A stretch of 64,000 nt of DNA from Cordylochernes scorpioides (Eukaryota > Arthropoda > Arachnida > Pseudoscorpiones > Chernetidae): assembly GCA_030710605.1 (NCBI GenBank), contig CP092868.1:24075047-24139046 (forward strand), written 5' to 3'. Position numbers and translations under genes: made by a program. The first letter of the stretch is position 1; the number at the start of each line of letters is the position of its first letter. The notes beneath the pieces were generated by a model, which saw only the letters and a program-made list of their open reading frames with translations, was not told the origin of the DNA and searched no databases. Below, piece by piece: positions 1-13,985 of this stretch.

Positions 1-1180
1 ATATTAATCAAACATTATATTTATTGTTTTACAAGAAAGAGAACAAAATACAAAAACGAAACTTTCCCTTTGGTTAGCGCCTATTTACTTGTGAACTTAC
101 ACACATTCTGTGGGAACATTTAATTAATATATATATAGTATATATATAACAATTTTTTAAATTTAAAAGATAGAAATTTAGAGGAAAGTATATAAAGAAA
201 TGTTATCGAATAAAGTTTTACTAAAGAATATACGGAATCTTTTATCCTAATTCCACAAAATATTCTTTTGAATTACTTCATTAGTGGTTAGCGCTTTTTT
301 TGAGACGTCTGGGTATTCAGCAAAAGAAGTTTTTATTCTGTAAAAGGGCAAATTCTCAGATTGAAAGAAATTATAGCATTGATTCTTCTCTTTATCTTCC
401 TTAAACCAGTTCTTTGAATTGGCTACAATAAGAAGAAAAGACTACGATTTCTTGACGAATTTATAAAAAATATCTTGAATTTTTACAAATTTATTATCTT
501 TAGTTCACATGGCACTGGCCATGATAATCATGGCAGATACTAGTTAATTTTACTGTAAGTGTATCATAAGTATAAACATATATAGGAAGCAGTTTTGCTT
601 TTTTGAACTTACAAATGTGCTAGAAGCCCGTACGGTTACTAGCACTCTCTGGTGGGGTTGGATTTTTTCAAGAATTTAGGGACCATTGAAGCAAAAGTTT
701 CTTTAAAAAAAGTGTCCAATGCGGAATTTGATCCTGGGTCATATCTGTTGAATTTAGAGAGTTTCTACCACTCTTTCACCAACACTCTTACTTGAAGATC
801 GCTAGATATATTGTTTCCTTGTTGATTGACAAAGAATAATTTCCGTGGGTACAAAGGATCTTCAATACTTTATTTAAGCCTAATCAATAAAAGAATTACA
901 GAAATATTTTAGATAAACCTACAACAACAACAAAAAAAAAACAGCAGTTCAAGAGATCTGGCCAAACAAACCCTAGGTTAGGTAGAGCCTGAGCTATGTC
1001 CATCAAACCATAGAGGTCTAGTGGATGATGCTTGTGACAGTAAAGAAATATGGTGGCCACGGTATCCAGTTCATGTTCCCAAGGGCCTCTTACACTTTAT
1101 GAGCCTGTATTCCCATGAGAGTCATTGGTGTCCATTTACTGTAAATTGTACCCTACAGATGGTCATCCTAGGTAGTTGTC
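1..1180. repeat. Left arm of giant foldback element
   Basis: This segment is repeated in inverted orientation at about 14869-16000. Matching landmarks run in mirrored order: the terminal block with GTTTGATTAATAT, the GGTTAGCGCCTATTTACTTG block, the ACGTCTGGGTATTCAGCAAA block, an embedded SINE copy, GTACCCACGGAAATTATTC, and the TAGTGGATGATGCTTGTGAC block next to the tandem array. The arms differ by small indels and substitutions; for example, the left copy has about 45 extra bases near position 25. The left arm may extend beyond the window. No open frame looks coding. Confidence 0.85.
497..795 (-). mobile_element. tRNA-derived SINE (copy in left foldback arm)
   Basis: On the minus strand, a degraded tRNA-like head (GTTGGTGAAAGAGTGGTTGA, then a B-box-like GGATCAAATTCCGC) leads to a body. 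The body contains the GGTTGG/CCAACC segment, GTACGGTTACTAGCAC and the conserved CATGATAATCATGG core near the tail. The same family occurs at 15266, 25148, 32295 and 36186. This copy and the one at 15266 are mirror images, so the SINE inserted before the arm was duplicated. Confidence 0.7.
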
Positions 1181-4100
1181 CATTGTATAATTGTCCCTAC
1201 ATATGGTCATTCAATGTAGTTGTCCATACATATGGTCATTCAATGTAGTTGTCCATACATATGGTCATTCAATGTAGTTGTCCATACATATGGTCATTCA
1301 ATGTAGTTGCCCATACATATGGTCATTCAATGTAGTTGTCCATACATATGGTAATTTGATGTAGTTGTCCATACATATGGTCATTCAATGTAGTTGTCCA
1401 TATATATGGTCATTCAATGTAGTTGTCCCTACATATGGTCATTCAATGTAGTTGTCCATATATATGGTCATTCAATGTAGTTGTCCATATATATGGTCAT
1501 TTAATGTAGTTGTCCATACATATGGTCATTCAATGTAGTTGTCCCTACATATGGTCATTCAATGTAGTTGTCCATACATATGGTAATTCAATGTAGTTGT
1601 CCATACATATGGTCATTTAATGTAGTTGTCCATACATATGGACATTCAATGTAGTTGTCCATATATATGGTCATTCAATGTAGTTGTCCATACATATGGT
1701 CATTCAATGTAGTTGTCCATACATATGGTCATTCAATGTAGTTGTCCATATATATGGTCATTCAATGTAGTTGTCCATATATATGGTCATTCAATGTAGT
1801 TGTCCATACATATGGTCATTCAATGTAGTTGTCCATACATATGGTCATTCAATGTAGTTGTCCATATATATGGTCATTTAATGTAGTTGTCCATACATAT
1901 GGTCATTCAATGTAGTTGTCCATACTTATGGTCATTCAATGTAGTTGTCCATACATATGGTCATTCAATGTAGTTGTCCATACATATGGTCATTCAATGT
2001 AGTTGTCCATACATATGGTCATTCAATGTAGTTGTCCATACATATGGTCATTCAATGTAGTTGTCCATACATATGGTCATTCAATGTAGTTGTCCCTACA
2101 TATGGTCATTCAATCTAGTTGTCCATATATATGGTCATTCAATGTAGTTGTCCTTATATATGGTCATTCAATGTAGTTGTCCATACATATGGTCATTCAA
2201 TGTAGTTGTCCCTACATATGGTCATTTAATGTAGTTGTCCATTGTATAATTGTCCCTACATATGGTCATTCAATGTAGTTGTCCATATATATGGTCATTC
2301 AATGTAGTTGTCCATACATATGGTCATTCAATGTAGTTGTCCCTACATATGGTCATTCAATGTAGTTGTCCCTACATATGGTCATTCAATGTAGTTGTCC
2401 CTACATATGGTCATTCAATGTAGTTGTCCATATATATGGTCATTCAATGTAGTTGTCCATACATATGGTCATTCAATGTAGTTGTCCATATATATGGTCA
2501 TTCAATGTAGTTGTCCATATATATGGTCATTTAATGTAGTTGTCCATACATATGGTCATTCAATGTAGTTGTCCCTACATATGGTCATTCAATGTAGTTG
2601 TCCATATATATGGTCATTCAATGTAGTTGTCCATATATATGGTCATTCAATGTAGTTGTCCATACATATGGTCATTCAATGTAGTTGTCCATACATATGG
2701 TCATTCAATGTAGTTGTCCATATATATGGTCATTCAATGTAGTTGTCCATATATATGGTCATTTAATGTAGTTGTCCATACATATGGTCATTCAATGTAG
2801 TTGTCCCTACATATGGTCATTCAATGTAGTTGTCCATATATATGGTCATTCAATGTAGTTGTCCATATATATGGTCATTCAATGTAGTTGTCCATACATA
2901 TGGTCATTCAATGTAGTTGTCCATACATATGGTCATTCAATGTAGTTGTCCATATATATGGTCATTTAATGTAGTTGTCCATACATATGGTCATTCAATG
3001 TAGTTGTCCATACTTATGGTCATTCAATGTAGTTGTCCATACATATGGTCATTCAATGTAGTTGTCCATACATATGGTCATTCAATGTAGTTGTCCATAC
3101 ATATGGTCATTCAATGTAGTTGTCCATACATATGGTCATTCAATGTAGTTGTCCATACATATGGTCATTCAATGTAGTTGTCCCTACATATGGTCATTCA
3201 ATCTAGTTGTCCATATATATGGTCATTCAATGTAGTTGTCCATATATATGGTCATTCAATGTAGTTGTCCATACATATGGTCATTCAATGTAGTTGTCCC
3301 TACATATGGTCATTTAATGTAGTTGTCCATTGTATAATTGTCCCTACATATGGTCATTCAATGTAGTTGTCCATATATATGGTCATTCAATGTAGTTGTC
3401 CATACATATGGTCATTCAATGTAGTTGTCCCTACATATGGTCATTCAATGTAGTTGCCCCTACATATGGTCATTCAATGTAGTTGTCCCTACATATGGTC
3501 ATTCAATGTAGTTGTCCATATATATGGTCATTCAATGTAGTTGTCCATACATATGGTCATTCAATGTAGTTGTCCATATATATGGTAATTTAATGTAGTT
3601 GTCCATACATATGGTCATTCAATGTAGTTGTCCATATATATGGTCATTTAATGTAGTTGTCCATACATATGGTCATTTAATGTAGTTGTCCATACATATG
3701 GTAATTCAATGTAGTTGTCCATACATATGGTAATTCAATGTAGTTGTCCATACATATGGTCATTCAATGTAGTTGTCCATATATATGGTCATTTATGTAG
3801 TTGTCCATACATATGGTCATTCAATGTAGTTGTCCATATATATGGTCATTCAATGTAGTTGTCCATATATATGGTCATTTAATGTAGTTGTCCATACATA
3901 TGGTCATTCAATGTAGTTGTCCATACATATGGTAATTCAATGTAGTTGTCCATACATATGGTCATTCAATGTAGTTGTCCATATATATGGTAATTCAATG
4001 TAGTTGTCCCTACATATGGTCATTCAATGTAGTTGTCCATACATATGGTCATTCAATGTAGTTGTCCATATATATGGTCATTCAATGTAGTTGTCATATA

Positions 4101-7100
4101 TATGGTCATTTAATGTAGTTGTCCATACATATGGTCATTCAATGTAGTTGTCCATACATATGGTCATTCAATATAGTTGTCCATACATATGGTAATTCAA
4201 TGTAGTTGTCCATACATATGGTCATTCAATGTAGTTGTCCATACATATGGTCATTCAATGTAGTTGTCCATATATGGTCATTCAATGTAGTTGTCCCATA
4301 CATATGGTCATTCAATGTAGTTGTCCATACATATGGTCATTCAATGTAGTTGTCCATACATATGGTCATTCAATGTAGTTGTCCATACATATGGTCATTC
4401 AATGTAGTTGTCCATACATATGGTCATTCAATGTAGTTGTCCATACATATGGTCATTCAATGTAGTTGTCCATACATATGGTCATTCAATGTAGTTGTCC
4501 CTACATATGGTCATTTAATGTAGTTGTCCATTGTATAATTGTCCCTACATATGGTCATTCAATGTAGTTGTCCATATATATGGTCATTCAATGTAGTTGT
4601 CCATACATATGGTCATTCAATGTAGTTGTCCTACATATGGTCATTCAATGTAGTTGTCCCTACATATGGTCATTCAATGTAGTTGTCCCTACATATGGTC
4701 ATTCAATGTAGTTGTCCATATATATGGTCATTCAATGTAGTTGTCCATACATATGGTCATTCAATGTAGTTGTCCATATATATGGTCATTCAATGTAGTT
4801 GTCCATATATATGGTCATTTAATGTAGTTGTCCATACATATGGTCATTCAATGTAGTTGTCCCTACATATGGTCATTCAATGTAGTTGTCCATATATATG
4901 GTCATTCAATGTAGTTGTCCATATATATGGTCATTCAATGTAGTTGTCCATACATATGGTCATTCAATGTAGTTGTCCATACATATGGTCATTCAATGTA
5001 GTTGTCCATATATATGGTCATTCAATGTAGTTGTCCATATATATGGTCATTTAATGTAGTTGTCCATACATATGGTCATTCAATGTAGTTGTCCCTACAT
5101 ATGGTCATTCAATGTAGTTGTCCATATATATGGTCATTCAATGTAGTTGTCCATATATATGGTCATTCAATGTAGTTGTCCATACATATGGTCATTCAAT
5201 GTAGTTGTCCATACATATGGTCATTCAATGTAGTTGTCCATATATATGGTCATTTAATGTAGTTGTCCATACATATGGTCATTCAATGTAGTTGTCCATA
5301 CTTATGGTCATTCAATGTAGTTGTCCATACATATGGTCATTCAATGTAGTTGTCCATACATATGGTCATTCAATGTAGTTGTCCATACATATGGTCATTC
5401 AATGTAGTTGTCCATACATATGGTCATTCAATGTAGTTGTCCATACATATGGTCATTCAATGTAGTTGTCCCTACATATGGTCATTCAATCTAGTTGTCC
5501 ATATATATGGTCATTCAATGTAGTTGTCCATATATATGGTCATTCAATGTAGTTGTCCCATACATATGGTCATTCAATGTAGTTGTCCCTACATATGGTC
5601 ATTTAATGTAGTTGTCCATTGTATAATTGTCCCTACATATGGTCATTCAATGTAGTTGTCCATATATATGGTCATTCAATGTAGTTGTCCATACATATGG
5701 TCATTCAATGTAGTTGTCCCTACATATGGTCATTCAATGTAGTTGCCCCTACATATGGTCATTCAATGTAGTTGTCCCTACATATGGTCATTCAATGTAG
5801 TTGTCCATATATATGGTCATTCAATGTAGTTGTCCATACATATGGTCATTCAATGTAGTTGTCCATATATATGGTAATTTAATGTAGTTGTCCATACATA
5901 TGGTCATTCAATGTAGTTGTCCATATATATGGTCATTTAATGTAGTTGTCCATACATATGGTCATTTAATGTAGTTGTCCATACATATGGTAATTCAATG
6001 TAGTTGTCCATACATATGGTAATTCAATGTAGTTGTCCATACATATGGTCATTCAATGTAGTTGTCCATATATATGGTCATTTAATGTAGTTGTCCATAC
6101 ATATGGTCATTCAATGTAGTTGTCCATATATATGGTCATTCAATGTAGTTGTCCATATATATGGTCATTCAATGTAGTTGTCCATACATATGGTCATTCA
6201 ATGTAGTTGTCCATACATATGGTCATTCAATGTAGTTGTCCCTACATATGGTCATTCAATGTAGTTGTCCATATATATGGTAATTCAATGTAGTTGTCCC
6301 TACATATGGTCATTCAATGTAGTTGTCCATACATATGGTCATTCAATGTAGTTGTCCATATATATGGTCATTCAATGTAGTTGTCCATATATATGGTCAT
6401 TTCAATGTAGTTGTCCATACATATGGTCATTCAATGTAGTTGTCCATACATATGGTCATTCAATGTAGTTGTCCATACATATGGTAATTCAATGTAGTTG
6501 TCCATACATATGGTCATTCAATGTAGTTGTCCCATACATATGGTCATTCAATGTAGTTGTCCATATATATGGTCATTCAATGTAGTTGTCCATACATATG
6601 GTCATTCAATGTAGTTGTCCATACATATGGTCATTCAATGTAGTTGTCCATACATATGGTCATTCAATGTAGTTGTCCATACATATGGTCATTCAATGTA
6701 GTTGTCCATACATATGGTCATTCAATGTAGTTGTCCATATATATGGTCATTCAATGTAGTTGTCCATATATATGGTCATTCAATGTAGTTGTCCATATAT
6801 ATGGTCATTCAATGTAGTTGTCCATATATATGGTCATTCAATGTAGTTGTCCATATATATGGTCATTCAATGTAGTTGTCCATATATATGGTCATTCAAT
6901 GTAGTTGTCCCTACATATGGTCATTCAATGTAGTTGTCCATACATATGGTCATTCAATGTAATTGTCCCTACATATGGTCATTCAATGTAGTTGTCCATA
7001 TATATGGTCATTCAATGTAGTTGTCCATATATATGGTCATTCAATGTAGTTGTCCATATATATGGTCATTCAATGTAGTTGTCCATATATATGGTCATTC

Positions 7101-10100
7101 AATGTAGTTGTCCATATATATGGTCATTCAATGTAGTTGTCCATATATATGGTCATTCAATGTAGTTGTCCATATATATGGTCATTCAATGTAGTTGTCC
7201 CTACATATGGTCATTCAATGTAGTTGTCCATACATATGGTCATTCAATGTAATTGTCCATATATATGGTCATTTCAATGTAGTTGTCCATATATATGGTC
7301 ATTCAATGTAGTTGTCCATATATATGGTACATTCAATGTAGTTGTCCATACTATATGGTCATTCAATGTAGTTGTCCCTACATATGGTCATTCAATAGTA
7401 GTTGTCCATACATATGGTCATTCAATGTAATTTGTCCATAGATATGGTCATTCAATGTAGTTGTCCATATATATGGTCATTCAATGTAGTTGTCCATATA
7501 TATGGTCATTTAATGTCGTTGTTCATTACATATGGTCATTCAATGTAGTTGTCCATACATATGGTCATTCAATGTAGTTGTCCATACATATGGTCATTCA
7601 ATGTAGTTGTCCATACATATGGTCATTCAATGTAGTTGTCCATACATATGGTCATTCAATGTAGTTGTCCCTACATATGGTCATTCAATGTAGTTGTCCC
7701 TACATATGGTCATTCAATGTAATTGTCCATTCATATGGTCATTCAATGTAGTTGTCCCTACATATGGTCATTCAATGTAGTTGTCCCTACATATGGTCAT
7801 TCAATGTAGTTGTCCATACATATGGTCATTCAATGTAGTTGTTCATACATATGGTCATTCAATGTAATTGTCCACTATATATGGTCATTCAATGTAGTTG
7901 TCCATATATATGGTCATTTAATGTAGTTGTCCATACTTATGGTCATTCAATGTAGTTGTCCATAACATATGGTCATTCAATGTAGTTGTCCCTACATATG
8001 GTCATTCAATGTAGTTGTCCCTACATATGGTCATTCAATGTAGTTGTCCATACATATGGTCATTCAATGTAGTTGTCCCTACATATGGTCATTTAATGTA
8101 GTTGTCCATACATATGGTAATTCAATGTAGTTGTCCATTGTGGTCATTCAATGTAGTTGTCCATACATATGGTCATTCAATGTAGTTGTCCATATATATG
8201 GTCATTCAATGTAGTTGTCCATACATATGGTCATTCAATGTAGTTGTCCCTACATATGGTCATTCAATGTAGTTGTCCATACATATGGTAATTCAATGTA
8301 GTTGTCCATACATATGGTCATTCAATGTAGTTGTCCATATATATGGTCATTTAATGTAGTTGTCCATACATATGGTAATTCAATGTAGTTGTCCATTGTG
8401 GTCATTCAATGTAGTTGTCCATACATATGGTCATTCAATGTAGTTGTCCATACATATGGTCATTCAATGTAGTTGTCCATACATATGGTAATTCAATGTA
8501 GTTGTCCCTACATATGGTCATTCAATGTAGTTGTCCATACATATGGTCATTCAATGTAGTTGTCCCTACATATGGTCATTTAATGTAGTTGTCCATACAT
8601 ATGGTAATTCAATGTAGTTGTCCATTGTGGTCATTCAATGTAGTTGTCCATACATATGGTAATTCAATGTAGTTGTCCATTGTGGTCATTCAATGTAGTT
8701 GTCCATACATATGGTCATTCAATGTAGTTGTCCCTACATATGGTCATTCAATGTAGTTGTCCATACATATGGTAATTCAATGTAGTTGTCCATACATATG
8801 GTCATTTAATGTAGTTGTCCATACATATGGACATTCAATGTAGTTGTCCATATATATGGTCATTCAATGTAGTTGTCCATACATATGGTCATTCAATGTA
8901 GTTGTCCATACATATGGTCATTCAATGTAGTTGTCCATACATATGGTCATTCAATGTAGTTGTCCATACATATGGTCATTCAATGTAGTTGTCCATACAT
9001 ATGGTCATTCAATGTAGTTGTCCATATATATGGTCATTCAATGTAGTTGTCCATATATATGGTCATTCAATGTAGTTGTCCATATATATGGTCATTCAAT
9101 GTAGTTGTCCATATATATGGTCATTCAATGTAGTTGTCCATATATATGGTCATTCAATGTAGTTGTCCATATATATGGTCATTCAATGTAGTTGTCCCTA
9201 CATATGGTCATTCAATGTAGTTGTCCATACATATGGTCATTCAATGTAATTGTCCCTACATATGGTCATTCAATGTAGTTGTCCATATATATGGTCATTC
9301 AATGTAGTTGTCCATATATATGGTCATTCAATGTAGTTGTCCATATATATGGTCATTCAATGTAGTTGTCCATATATATGGTCATTCAATGTAGTTGTCC
9401 ATATATATGGTCATTCAATGTAGTTGTCCATATATATGGTCATTCAATGTAGTTGTCCATATATATGGTCATTCAATGTAGTTGTCCCTACATATGGTCA
9501 TTCAATGTAGTTGTCCATACATATGGTCATTCAATGTAATTGTCCATATATATGGTCATTCAATGTAGTTGTCCATATATATGGTCATTCAATGTAGTTG
9601 TCCATATATATGGTCATTCAATGTAGTTGTCCATATATATGGTCATTCAATGTAGTTGTCCCTACATATGGTCATTCAATGTAGTTGTCCATACATATGG
9701 TCATTCAATGTAATTGTCCATATATATGGTCATTCAATGTAGTTGTCCATATATATGGTCATTCAATGTAGTTGTCCATATATATGGTCATTTAATGTAG
9801 TTGTTCATACATATGGTCATTCAATGTAGTTGTCCATACATATGGTCATTCAATGTAGTTGTCCATACATATGGTCATTCAATGTAGTTGTCCATACATA
9901 TGGTCATTCAATGTAGTTGTCCATACATATGGTCATTCAATGTAGTTGTCCCTACATATGGTCATTCAATGTAGTTGTCCCTACATATGGTCATTCAATG
10001 TAATTGTCCATTCATATGGTCATTCAATGTAGTTGTCCCTACATATGGTCATTCAATGTAGTTGTCCCTACATATGGTCATTCAATGTAGTTGTCCATAC

Positions 10101-12625
10101 ATATGGTCATTCAATGTAGTTGTTCATACATATGGTCATTCAATGTAATTGTCCATATATATGGTCATTCAATGTAGTTGTCCATATATATGGTCATTTA
10201 ATGTAGTTGTCCATACTTATGGTCATTCAATGTAGTTGTCCATACATATGGTCATTCAATGTAGTTGTCCCTACATATGGTCATTCAATGTAGTTGTCCC
10301 TACATATGGTCATTCAATGTAGTTGTCCATACATATGGTCATTCAATGTAGTTGTCCCTACATATGGTCATTTAATGTAGTTGTCCATACATATGGTAAT
10401 TCAATGTAGTTGTCCATTGTGGTCATTCAATGTAGTTGTCCATACATATGGTCATTCAATGTAGTTGTCCATATATATGGTCATTCAATGTAGTTGTCCA
10501 TACATATGGTCATTCAATGTAGTTGTCCCTACATATGGTCATTCAATGTAGTTGTCCATACATATGGTAATTCAATGTAGTTGTCCATACATATGGTCAT
10601 TCAATGTAGTTGTCCATATATATGGTCATTTAATGTAGTTGTCCATACATATGGTAATTCAATGTAGTTGTCCATTGTGGTCATTCAATGTAGTTGTCCA
10701 TACATATGGTCATTCAATGTAGTTGTCCATACATATGGTCATTCAATGTAGTTGTCCATACATATGGTAATTCAATGTAGTTGTCCCTACATATGGTCAT
10801 TCAATGTAGTTGTCCATACATATGGTCATTCAATGTAGTTGTCCCTACATATGGTCATTTAATGTAGTTGTCCATACATATGGTAATTCAATGTAGTTGT
10901 CCATTGTGGTCATTCAATGTAGTTGTCCATACATATGGTAATTCAATGTAGTTGTCCATTGTGGTCATTCAATGTAGTTGTCCATACATATGGTCATTCA
11001 ATGTAGTTGTCCCTACATATGGTCATTCAATGTAGTTGTCCATACATATGGTAATTCAATGTAGTTGTCCATACATATGGTCATTTAATGTAGTTGTCCA
11101 TACATATGGACATTCAATGTAGTTGTCCATATATATGGTCATTCAATGTAGTTGTCCATACATATGGTAATTCAATGTAGTTGTCCATTGTGGTCATTCA
11201 ATGTAGTTGTCCATACATATGGTCATTCAATGTAGTTGTCCCTACATATGGTCATTCAATGTAGTTGTCCATACATATGGTAATTCAATGTAGTTGTCCA
11301 TACATATGGTCATTCAATGTAGTTGTCCATATATATGGTCATTTAATGTAGTTGTCCATACATATGGTAATTCAATGTAGTTGTCCATTGTGGTCATTCA
11401 ATGTAGTTGTCCATACATATGGTCATTCAATGTAGTTGTCCATACATATGGTCATTCAATGTAGTTGTCCATATATAGGGTCATTTAATGTAGTTGTCCA
11501 TACATATGGTAATTCAATGTAGTTGTCCATTGTGGTCATTCAATGTAGTTGTCCATACATATGGTCATTCAATGTAGTTGTCCATACATATGGTCATTCA
11601 ATGTAGTTGTCCATACATATGGTAATTCAATGTAGTTGTCCCTACATATGGTCATTCAATGTAGTTGTCCATACATATGGTCATTCAATGTAGTTGTCCC
11701 TACATATGGTCATTTAATGTAGTTGTCCATACATATGGTAATTCAATGTAGTTGTCCATTGTGGTCATTCAATGTAGTTGTCCATACATATGGTAATTCA
11801 ATGTAGTTGTCCATTGTGGTCATTCAATGTAGTTGTCCATACATATGGTCATTCAATGTAGTTGTCCCTACATATGGTCATTCAATGTAGTTGTCCATAC
11901 ATATGGTAATTCAATGTAGTTGTCCATACATATGGTCATTTAATGTAGTTGTCCATACATATGGACATTCAATGTAGTTGTCCATATATATGGTCATTCA
12001 ATGTAGTTGTCCATACATATGGTCATTCAATGTAGTTGTCCATACATATGGTCATTCAATGTAGTTGTCCATACATATGGTAATTCAATGTAGTTGTCCC
12101 TACATATGGTCATTCAATGTAGTTGTCCATACATATGGTCATTCAATGTAGTTGTCCCTACATATGGTCATTTAATGTAGTTGTCCATACATATGGTAAT
12201 TCAATGTAGTTGTCCATTGTGGTCATTCAATGTAGTTGTCCATACATATGGTCATTCAATGTAGTTGTCCATACATATGGTAATTTAATGTAGTTGTCCA
12301 TACATATGGTCATTCAATGTAGTTGTCCATACATATGGTCATTCAATGTAGTTGTCCATACATATGGTCATTCAATGTAGTTGTCCATACATATGGTCAT
12401 TCAATGTAGTTGTTCATACATATGGTCATTCAATGTAGTTGTTCATACATATGGTCATTCAATGTAGTTGTCCATATATATGGTCATTCAATGTAGTTGT
12501 CCATATATATGGTCATTCAATGTAGTTGTCCACACATATGGTCATTCAATATAGTTGTCCATATATATGGTCATTCAATGTAGTTGTCCATACATATGGA
12601 CATTCAATGTAGTTGTCCATTGTGG
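1181..12625 (+). repeat. 29-bp minisatellite array, about 390 units
   Basis: The unit is TGTAGTTGTCCATACATATG followed by GTCATTCAA (29 bp), repeated almost without interruption. Common variants read CCATATATATGG (fully palindromic), CCCTACATATGG, GGTAATTC, TTTAATG, and a 10-bp-shorter CCATTGTGGTC form that appears only after about 8130. Higher-order structure is visible: the marker ATTGTATAAT recurs at 1182, 2241, 3329, 4530 and 5618 (spacing about 1.06-1.20 kb), and a block near 7721 reappears at 10002 (offset about 2.28 kb). A 29-bp period is not a multiple of 3, so the short open frames here are not genes. Confidence 0.97.
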
Positions 12626-13082
12626 TACCTCTCCCTTTTGGTAAATTCGTCCGATATCATACCCCTCTTATAGGATGTTAGGAAATCAAAGCCGCCTCTT
12701 TACTAATCAGGACCATAAGACCGAAACCCTGGTATACCGGTTGTTGTCTTTTTGTCTGAATTTGCCAAAACTGGTGTTATGGTTCATTCTTTATCACTAT
12801 TAGTAACGTTTTATTTGAGTGATAAAACTAATGCATATTTAAAAGGAGAAGGTGGCATCATCTGTTACATGATAAATATGAGTAATGTTCCGAATTTTAT
12901 TGTGGGAACTTTCATTGAATGCATCTTCAACTTTTTTTTCTGATAAAGAGCAAGACCTGAGAAAGCTTTAAATCAAATAATTTTTAAAACCCCCCCCAAA
13001 TAAAATTCTCATAAATATCTTGTAATTTGCATAAAAAAAATTCCCGGGATTACACCCATTCAAACAAAACAAAAACATATAA

Positions 13083-13220
13083 CACGTGATCACATGACGT
13101 CATACATCATGCAGGTGGTGCTAACCATAATTGCCACGTGACATGTTAATTAAATCAGGCGTCTGCTAGAATATTAACGAGTGACGTCATGGAATTCCTC
13201 TATTTGAGTGGTTGACCAAT
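13083..13220. promoter_or_regulatory. CRE / E-box / CCAAT motif cluster
   Basis: Within 140 bp there are two perfect CRE palindromes TGACGTCA (13095-13102, 13182-13189), two E-boxes CACGTG (13083-13088, 13135-13140) and a CCAAT (13216-13220). The cluster sits in the unique core of the giant foldback. Such spacing resembles a compact RNA polymerase II promoter, but no downstream coding exon is evident, so promoter function is inference. Confidence 0.4.
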
Positions 13221-13439
13221 GACAAGCGAGATAGAAATGTCAGACGATACTTTGACTTCTCAACATCTGTTAGAAAAAATATTTTGATATTGTTAAATAT
13301 TTAAAAAAGCCATTTTATTTTGCAGAGGTTAGTTATATGATTGAATTATAAATGAATATCTTTAACCATTTTTTATTTTATTTTTAACATTTCTATAACT
13401 TGCAGTCGTCTTTTTTAAAAGAAAACTGTATTTATTGTT

Positions 13440-13535
13440 GTTTACTTTGTATTAAAAAATATATAAAAAACAGACCACCGGAGATATCAATGACTTTTAA
13501 CTTCTCTATGTTTTGTCCATGAGTGTAATTGTTAA
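13440..13535 (+). mobile_element. Right-end remnant of TACACTCATGG MITE
   Basis: The sequence ends in TTTTGTCCATGAGTGTAA, the right terminal inverted repeat of the Tc1/mariner-like MITE seen complete at 21714, 25705 and 36776. It is preceded by the family's CAGACCACCGG and GATATCAA(T/A)GACTTT blocks. The left part is missing. Confidence 0.6.
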
Positions 13536-13544
13536 ATATATATT

Positions 13545-13750
13545 TTTAAAATTACAAAATATTTTCTCATAATGAGTTTATTTTTATTAGAAACGCTAGC
13601 TTTCAAGTGATAATCGCTATTCAACGGGCTTAATAAAACATCGACTATATCCTACAAGAAATATTTACAAAAAACATACGCGCGCAAGCGTGGATATTTA
13701 CAACTGAAATTTTAAATTGGCATGTAAATTTTTTCACAATTATATCATGA
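13545..13750 (-). repeat. Hammerhead-like foldback arm remnant
   Basis: On the minus strand this contains AAGCCCGTTGAATAGCGATT, a stem-loop, then TTGAAAGCTAGCGTTT. This is the fold carried by both arms of the inverted element at 39338-39972. The stem-loop occupies the stem II position and GAAA the expected core position, but the CUGAUGA box is changed. It looks like a single surviving arm. Confidence 0.5.
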
Positions 13751-13885
13751 ATTGTTAAATATCTTTTTCAAATTTTTATTATATTTATTTTATGAGAATG
13801 AGAATATTATACTATATTTAATGTGGAGAGATATTTTTAACACAGGTTCCTGAACGCTAACTATTCAGTAAGGCCGATTTTGATC

Positions 13886-13985
13886 NNNNNNNNNNNNNNN
13901 NNNNNNNNNNNNNNNNNNNNNNNNNNNNNNNNNNNNNNNNNNNNNNNNNNNNNNNNNNNNNNNNNNNNNNNNNNNNNNNNNNNNN
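13886..13985. other. Assembly gap (100 N)
   Basis: Exactly 100 unknown bases, the usual placeholder for a gap of unknown size. It falls between the foldback core and the right 29-bp array, where collapsed repeats are expected. Confidence 0.99.

Larger units (their letters stand above)
12626..13885. other. Unique core of the giant foldback
   Basis: This non-repeated spacer lies between the two opposed 29-bp arrays. Near 12700-12740 (+) a decayed family-A hammerhead is visible: a CTAATCA core, a GG-loop-CC stem, GAAA, and a CCTG-capped GTA. It is followed at 12752-12780 by the downstream motif CCAAAACTGGTGTTATGG shared with other foldbacks. A CRE/E-box cluster sits at 13083-13220. 13440-13535 is the right end of a TACACTCATGG MITE. 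13545-13750 matches the arms of the 39338-39972 foldback. No convincing coding frame was found. The right side is cut by the assembly gap. Confidence 0.7.

Noticed and set aside
1181-12625. CRISPR-like array of short repeats
   Set aside because: The 29-bp units are contiguous with no unique spacers, and the context is eukaryotic.
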